Shown here one piece after another: positions 59,247 to 64,000 of a stretch of DNA of 64,000 nucleotides. Source of the stretch: JAVXCQ01 sp036659415 (GTDB lineage: Bacteria > Bacillota > Negativicutes > Acidaminococcales > Acidaminococcaceae); the NCBI GenBank assembly GCA_036659415.1, contig JAVXCQ010000002.1:1-64000 (forward strand). Direction: 5' to 3'. Position numbers and translations under genes: made by a program. The notes beneath the pieces are model-generated. The model saw only the letters and a program-made list of their open reading frames with translations, had not been told where the DNA came from and did no database searches. Position 1 is the first letter of the stretch. Each line of letters opens with the position of its first letter.

Positions 59247-60496
59247 CGGACCTGACCGGTACCGTTAATAATATACTTCATACTGGTTAATTCTGGCAAC
59301 GCCATCGGACCTCTGGCATGAAGTTTTTGCGTACTAATTCCAATTTCTGCACCGAAGCCAAATTCAAAACCATCGGTAAAGCGAGTGGAAGCATTCACGT
59401 AAACCGCTGCCGCATCTACTCGTTGTTGAAACAAACGAGCGTTGGTGTAGTCATTAGTGATAATCGCTTCGGAATGCTTGGTTCCATAAGTAGCAATATG
59501 GTTAAGTGCTTCGTCTAAATCTTGCACCACTTTAACTGCTAAACGCAGGTCACCATACTCAGTTTGCCAGTCTTCTTCGGTGGCTGCTTGGACGCGCTTG
59601 TCAAAAGCCCTGGTGCGCGAACAACCATAAATTGTAACCCCGGCCTCCGCATAACGGTTCAGCATACTCGGCAAAAATGCCGATGCAATTTTTTCATGTA
59701 CCAGCAACGTTTCCATGGCATTGCAAACTGCCGGTCGGGAAACTTTGGCATTAAAAGCAATCTCCTCCGCCATCTGACAAGCAGCTGACGCATCCACAAA
59801 AGTATGACAAACGCCAACACCGGTAGCAATCACCGGAATAGCGCTATTTTGAACTACCAAATTAATTAAGCCGGCGCCGCCCCGAGGAATAACCACATCA
59901 ATGTATTGATTAAGTTTAATCAACTCGCTTACGGCGCTATGGTCAGTAAGGTCGATAAACTCAATCGCACCCTGAGGTAAACCTGCTCCTGCTGCTGCTT
60001 CAACTAAAACATCGGCAATCGCCTTATTAGAGTGAATGGCTTCTGAGCCACCTTTTAAAATCACCGCATTGCCCGACTTGAGGCACAGTCCAATAGCATC
60101 GGCAGTAACGTTAGGTCGTGCTTCATAGATAATCCCAATTACCCCCAAAGGCACGCGGACTTTGGTTACCGTCAAGCCATTGGTTAATTGTTTACCACTC
60201 AGTATTTCTCCCACCGGATCCGCTAGTTTACCTACCTGCCGTAGACCTTCTGCCATAGCTTCAACTCTGCCTTCCGTAAGGAGTAGTCGATCCAAAAGAG
60301 AGGCTTTCATGCCAGCGGCACGACCATTTTCCATGTCCAGTTGATTAGCCGCCAAAATATGGTTTTTACCTGCCAAGAGCGCTTCTGCCATGGCCTTTAG
60401 GGCTTTATTTTTGCTGGCCGTAGACAAGGTTGCTAAAACCCTAGCGGCCTTTTGTGCACCCTGCGCTTGTTTCACTATTTGTTGTTCAATACTCAT
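59240..60496 (-). CDS. proA: gamma-glutamyl phosphate reductase
   Basis: This 418-aa NADPH enzyme reduces gamma-glutamyl phosphate to the semialdehyde in proline synthesis. Motifs are VRVPLGVIGIIYEARPNVT and ILKGGSEAIHSN for NADP binding, the catalytic Cys in SRPAVCNAMETLL, and FTDGFEFGFGAEIGISTQKLHARGP-type C-terminal residues, given here in part. SD GAGGAGG precedes ATG 60496. It lies 29 nt after proB. Confidence 0.95.
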   Translation of the reverse strand: MSIEQQIVKQAQGAQKAARVLATLSTASKNKALKAMAEALLAGKNHILAANQLDMENGRAAGMKASLLDRLLLTEGRVEAMAEGLRQVGKLADPVGEILSGKQLTNGLTVTKVRVPLGVIGIIYEARPNVTADAIGLCLKSGNAVILKGGSEAIHSNKAIADVLVEAAAGAGLPQGAIEFIDLTDHSAVSELIKLNQYIDVVIPRGGAGLINLVVQNSAIPVIATGVGVCHTFVDASAACQMAEEIAFNAKVSRPAVCNAMETLLVHEKIASAFLPSMLNRYAEAGVTIYGCSRTRAFDKRVQAATEEDWQTEYGDLRLAVKVVQDLDEALNHIATYGTKHSEAIITNDYTNARLFQQRVDAAAVYVNASTRFTDGFEFGFGAEIGISTQKLHARGPMALPELTSMKYIINGTGQVRN

Positions 60497-60525
60497 CCTC
60501 GTTCCTCCTCAAAGCAATCTCTTCC

Positions 60526-61659
60526 TTAGAGAATAACTAAATTATCTCGATGAATAACTTCGTCAAATTGTTTATGCCCGATAAGTTCTTCAATTTGCGA
60601 GGTTTTTGTGCCTTTGATGGCCTGCAATTCTTCCGACGAGTAATTAGTTAGCCCCCGCGCTAACTCCTGACCGGCCTCTGCCACTACGCTAATTGTGTTG
60701 CCAGCTTCAAACTCACCACTGACTGCCAAAATACCCGCAGGTAAAATGCTACAGCCCCCTGCTCGTTGCACCGCCTGGGCACAACCGCTATCAATAACAA
60801 TTTGTCCCACAATACGAGCGCCAAAAGCTAACCAGCGTTTTCTAAATTGCAATCTATTTTCTCTGGAAACAAATAACGTCCCCAAATCTTCACCTTTTAA
60901 AATTCGTTCGATGGCATATTTTTCCTCACCAGCCGCAATCACCAAATGAATGCCAGAACTGGTGGCTGCCTTAGCCGCTTGGATTTTAGTTGCCATGCCG
61001 CCCGTACCTACCAAAGACCCGGCATCTCCTGCACTGGCCTCGATGGCAGGAGTAATATCGGTAACTTCAGACACTAGTCGAGCATTGGGGTCACGCTGTG
61101 GATTAGCCGTATACAGACCAGCCACATCGGAAAGGATAATTAATAAATCAGCGTCAACAATACCTGCCACCGTAGCAGAAAGATTATCATTATCACCAAT
61201 TTTTAATTCGTCAATAGCGACCACATCGTTTTCGTTAACAATCGGAATGACCCGGTGTTCCAATAACGCCAAAAAAGTATTCCGGCAATTGGTATAACGA
61301 TGACGGTCCACGGAGTCAATCCTGGTCAAGAGCACTTGTGCCACTGTTTGACCATAGTCAGCAAATATTTTCTCATAGGTATGCATCAGCACACCTTGCC
61401 CTACGGCGGCGGCAGCCTGTTTACCGGGAATAGTCCGAGGTTTTTCCGGTAAGCCCATTCTGTCCACACCTACGGCCACGGCACCGGAAGATACGAGGAT
61501 AATCTCTTTGCCTTGATTTTCTAGGTCAGCAATTTCCCGCGCTAAACGGTCAATTTGGGAAAAATTACATTTCCCAGTACTATGGGTAATAGTACTGCTC
61601 CCGACCTTAATCACAATTCTTTTGGCTTTGGCTAGTGCCGCACGATTAACACTACTCAT
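60526..61659 (-). CDS. proB: glutamate 5-kinase with PUA domain
   Basis: This 377-aa kinase phosphorylates glutamate, the feedback-controlled first step of proline synthesis. The amino-acid kinase domain (about 10-265) has RIVIKVGSSTI, ILVSSGAVAVG, PIVNENDVVA, KIGDNDNLSATVA and GTGGMATKIQAA. A C-terminal PUA domain (about 285-365) follows. I choose ATG 61659, 13 nt after obgE with AAAGGA 9 nt upstream; in-frame starts farther upstream would overlap obgE. Confidence 0.94.
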   Translation of the reverse strand: MSSVNRAALAKAKRIVIKVGSSTITHSTGKCNFSQIDRLAREIADLENQGKEIILVSSGAVAVGVDRMGLPEKPRTIPGKQAAAAVGQGVLMHTYEKIFADYGQTVAQVLLTRIDSVDRHRYTNCRNTFLALLEHRVIPIVNENDVVAIDELKIGDNDNLSATVAGIVDADLLIILSDVAGLYTANPQRDPNARLVSEVTDITPAIEASAGDAGSLVGTGGMATKIQAAKAATSSGIHLVIAAGEEKYAIERILKGEDLGTLFVSRENRLQFRKRWLAFGARIVGQIVIDSGCAQAVQRAGGCSILPAGILAVSGEFEAGNTISVVAEAGQELARGLTNYSSEELQAIKGTKTSQIEELIGHKQFDEVIHRDNLVIL

Positions 61660-61672
61660 GCTCCTCATTCCT

Positions 61673-62950
61673 TTACTTTTGGTCTTTAAATTCAAATACC
61701 ATATCTCGAATACGCACGCTTTGTCCTTCTTCGATACCCTGTGCTTTCAGAGCCTCATCAATGCCTAATTTCCGCCAAATCAATTGGAAACGGTGTAAAG
61801 CTTCTTCATTATCAAAATTAGTCATTGCGACTAAACGTTCCAAGTTTTTACCCTTAACTTCAAAGTCTGCATCATCACAGTTTGTAATAATTTGATAGCT
61901 ATCGGGGTCACCTTCAGGCAATCTGCCTACTACCTCTTCTTCCGGTTCCGGCACAAAGTTTTGAAGCATGGTAAACGCTTTGTTCATTAGCTCTTGCATA
62001 CCCTCACCAGTGGCCGCTGAAACTTTCACAATATCATAACCCTTACCTTGAACATAAGCCGCTACTCTTTCGTAATTAGCTTGTGCATCGGGCAGATCCA
62101 TTTTATTAGCAACTACCAATTGATGACGACGTGCCAATTTTTCACTATACATGACCAATTCATGATTAATTTTATCAAAATCTTCCACCGGGTCACGTCC
62201 GTCCAAACCGGATACGTCTAACACGTGGAGCAAAACTTTGGTTCTTTCAATGTGGCGCAAGAAGTCATGGCCCAAACCCACGCCTTCATGAGCACCCTCA
62301 ATTAAACCAGGAATATCCGCCAAAACAAAACTTCTGTCACTGTCAAGACGAACTACTCCTAGGACAGGTGCCAAAGTCGTAAAGTGATAAGCAGCAATCT
62401 CCGGCCGCGCCGCCGAAACCTGCGCAATAATACTGGATTTGCCTACGCTGGGGTAACCTACTAGTCCTACATCTGCCAATAATTTCAATTCCAGTTTAAC
62501 CCAACAGGAAGTAGCCGGTTCACCCTTTTCCGCAAAAGTCGGAGCACGATTGACACTGGTTACATAACAAGCGTTGCCCTTGCCGCCACGACCACCACGG
62601 GCAGCAATGAATTCTTGCCCGTCTTCTGTTAAATCGGCCAAAATAGCACCGGTAGTATCATCTTTGACCAAGGTTCCCATCGGTACACGCACTAACACGC
62701 TTTCCGAACGAGCGCCAGTTCGATTACTTTTAGAACCATGTTCGCCCTGTTTGGCGATAAACTTGCGATGGTAACGGAAATCAATTAAAGTATTGAGATT
62801 TTTATCGGCCACAAGGATAACACTACCCCCACGCCCGCCATTGCCACCACTGGGTCCACCATATTCCACAAATTTTTCGCGTCTAAAACTACTGGAGCCA
62901 TCGCCACCGGCACCGGCCTCCAAATAAATTCTTGCTCTATCAATAAACAT
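61673..62950 (-). CDS. obgE: Obg-family GTPase (CgtA)
   Basis: This 425-aa GTPase takes part in 50S assembly and the stringent response. The glycine-rich Obg domain (1-158; EAGAGGDGSSSFRREKF, GGRGGKGN) is followed by the G domain (about 160-330: G1 GYPSVGKSS, G3 DIPGL, G4 NKMD, G5 SAATGEG) and a C-terminal OCT domain (about 345-425). It heads the obgE-proB-proA unit, a common Firmicutes arrangement. The SD is CAGGAG before ATG 62950. Confidence 0.96.
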   Translation of the reverse strand: MFIDRARIYLEAGAGGDGSSSFRREKFVEYGGPSGGNGGRGGSVILVADKNLNTLIDFRYHRKFIAKQGEHGSKSNRTGARSESVLVRVPMGTLVKDDTTGAILADLTEDGQEFIAARGGRGGKGNACYVTSVNRAPTFAEKGEPATSCWVKLELKLLADVGLVGYPSVGKSSIIAQVSAARPEIAAYHFTTLAPVLGVVRLDSDRSFVLADIPGLIEGAHEGVGLGHDFLRHIERTKVLLHVLDVSGLDGRDPVEDFDKINHELVMYSEKLARRHQLVVANKMDLPDAQANYERVAAYVQGKGYDIVKVSAATGEGMQELMNKAFTMLQNFVPEPEEEVVGRLPEGDPDSYQIITNCDDADFEVKGKNLERLVAMTNFDNEEALHRFQLIWRKLGIDEALKAQGIEEGQSVRIRDMVFEFKDQK

Positions 62951-63005
62951 TTTTTATTCTCCTGTACTTCTAAAATTCTACACAATTCATACTAGTGTAC
63001 TACAT

Positions 63006-63034
63006 ATTATATAACATTTCCAAATATTTTGATA
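63006..63034 (-). promoter_or_regulatory. obgE operon promoter
   Basis: -35 TATCAA (63034-63029), 17-nt spacer, -10 TATAAT (63011-63006) on the minus strand. Confidence 0.5.
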
Positions 63035-63065
63035 GAGTCTAACCCCCGAGTAAACTGAATTTCCA

Positions 63066-63118
63066 AAGAAAAAAATCCTACTAAGCTCTGACTCGTAATG
63101 AGCCAGAGCTTAGTAGGA
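63066..63118 (-). terminator. bactofilin operon terminator
   Basis: A 15-bp perfect stem TCCTACTAAGCTCTG/CAGAGCTTAGTAGGA (63076-63118) is followed on the minus strand by TTTTTTTC. Confidence 0.85.
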
Positions 63119-63133
63119 CTACCATTAATGTTT

Positions 63134-63502
63134 TTACATTGGATAATTAGAACAAGTTCCTTTAATACACGCTTGCGGTGCACACGTAAGGTGATTACAA
63201 ATAATATCCCCATAAATTTTGGCGGTTGCTTTTAGCTCCAAAGAACCTAGGCAGATAATATCCCCCACCACGGCGCCGGCAATAACAGCTTCTTTCAAGA
63301 GTAAATCTCCTTTAATAAGAGCCTTTGTTCCTATATACAGATAGGCTTCAGAAGACACTGTTCCAGTTAGCTCGCCATCAATTCTGGCATTGCCTTTTAC
63401 TTTAATATCACCAACTAGTCCCCCCGTGTGAGCCATAACCAGGTCATATTCCACACAGTCTTGCTTGTGACCTTCTTCCTTCTGCTTTTTATCAAAAAAC
63501 AT
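63134..63502 (-). CDS. bactofilin (polymer-forming cytoskeletal protein)
   Basis: This 122-aa protein has a charged N-terminus (about 1-22) and a right-handed beta-helix bactofilin domain. The repeated G-D/E-hydrophobic rungs are typical: GDIKVKGNARIDGELTG, ALIKGDLLLKEAVIAGAVVGD, TAKIYGDIIC. Several Cys occur in the C-terminal half (IICNHLTCAPQ and the CSNYPM end). I prefer ATG 63502 because GGGGAT lies 6-8 nt upstream; the ATG at 63526 has none. It is downstream of a second bactofilin and shares its terminator. Confidence 0.85.
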   Translation of the reverse strand: MFFDKKQKEEGHKQDCVEYDLVMAHTGGLVGDIKVKGNARIDGELTGTVSSEAYLYIGTKALIKGDLLLKEAVIAGAVVGDIICLGSLELKATAKIYGDIICNHLTCAPQACIKGTCSNYPM

Positions 63503-63579
63503 ACACTTATCCCCATTTGTCTTCATTAGTTTTACTAAAAACTAATGTTTTTTATGCTCACAGTCACTGGTTTTGAAGC

Positions 63580-64000
63580 TTACCACACATAATCTGCCGG
63601 TACTTCTACCACAGGGGCAGTAGCACTGGTAGCTGGCGTGGCTTCTGCGATTTCTTCCACTTCAATTTCAGAACAATTACCTCTAAGCACAGCGCCTTCC
63701 AGTACAACCAAGATATTAGTTTTAATATCGCCGATAACCTTCGCCGTACTTTCCAGCTGTAAACGTCCACGGCAAATAATATTACCTTCGATTGTGCCAC
63801 AGATAATCGCATTTTTCACAGAAACAGTAGCTTTAATCACACCTGTTTCTCCTACTAATAAATCGCTATCCACATTAATATTACCGTCGATATTGCCATC
63901 AATACGGGTTTTGCCATTGATATTAATATTGCCATTAATAGAGGTGTTTTTGCTGATAATAACTTCATAGTCAGCTAAGCTTTGTGCACCTGTTTTATGC
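63580..64000 (-). CDS. bactofilin, 5' end beyond the window
   Basis: The minus-strand frame is open from the window edge to TAA 63580 (140 codons visible). Visible rungs include SKNTSINGNINING, KTRIDGNIDGNINVDSD, VGETGVIKATVSVKNAIICG and STAKVIGDIKTN, a bactofilin beta-helix. An acidic, Ala/Pro/Thr-rich tail (EVEEIAEATPATSATAPVVE) follows. A GTG at 63873 would start inside the repeat domain and is not the real start. It lies 77 nt upstream of the other bactofilin, so a two-filament operon is likely. Confidence 0.85.
   Translation of the reverse strand, partial: HKTGAQSLADYEVIISKNTSINGNININGKTRIDGNIDGNINVDSDLLVGETGVIKATVSVKNAIICGTIEGNIICRGRLQLESTAKVIGDIKTNILVVLEGAVLRGNCSEIEVEEIAEATPATSATAPVVEVPADYVW

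Overview
The window reads as chromosome of a moderately AT-rich Firmicute. T-box leaders precede amino-acid genes, SD sequences are strong, and promoters are close to the sigma-A consensus. An RND efflux operon, MacAB-type genes, two bactofilins, secreted cell-wall enzymes and no sporulation genes fit a diderm Negativicutes-type organism (Acidaminococcaceae/Veillonellaceae relatives). That placement is inference from gene content, not a sequence comparison.

Layout. 1-2050 is the right end of an integrated element: three small leftward genes (one cut by the window edge), decayed RhuM-like and toxin-like fragments, and a tyrosine integrase next to two tRNA-Leu genes. 2097-9940 is housekeeping on the minus strand (tRNA-Leu x2, lytic transglycosylase, coaE, mutM, polA, an aminotransferase, NAD(P) glutamate dehydrogenase). 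9943-12357 holds an HD phosphohydrolase and a NamZ-type muramidase. 12523-17409 is a plus-strand potABCD polyamine importer with two tandem potD genes. 17498-18937 is a CCA-adding enzyme. 19205-25850 is a six-gene branched-chain amino-acid operon (ilvN-ilvC-leuC-leuD-leuB-ilvB) behind a T-box with a probable Ile specifier. 26112-30000 carries xpt, serA behind a Ser T-box, and rmuC. 30109-34866 is a TetR-RND adaptor-RND pump operon. 34979-43690 is a compact minus-strand operon with every enzyme from DAHP synthase to chorismate plus the Tyr and Phe branch enzymes (aroF, tyrA, aroB, aroA, aroC, pheA, aroE, aroK, aroQ). It is preceded by an unannotated 45-codon leader ORF rich in Phe/Tyr codons and a terminator, a textbook attenuator layout. 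44041-51400 holds a secreted protein of unknown function, an Mrp ATPase, a candidate structured RNA, an M23 peptidase, a large c-di-GMP protein and a small HTH pair divergent from an XRE/S24-like regulator. 52264-63502 is tRNA-Ala followed, against the direction of transcription, by cvfB, rsfS, LCP, yqeK, nadD, a MacAB-like exporter, proA, proB and obgE. 63134-64000 has two bactofilins, the second cut by the window edge.

How it works together. Much of the window is amino-acid supply, and each biosynthetic unit senses its own end product by a different leader RNA: uncharged tRNA-Ile for ilv/leu, uncharged tRNA-Ser for serA, and translation of a Phe/Tyr-rich peptide for aro. The least explained stretches are the left-edge small genes, the aro leader peptide, and the roughly 330-nt structured intergenic unit at 45664-46024.
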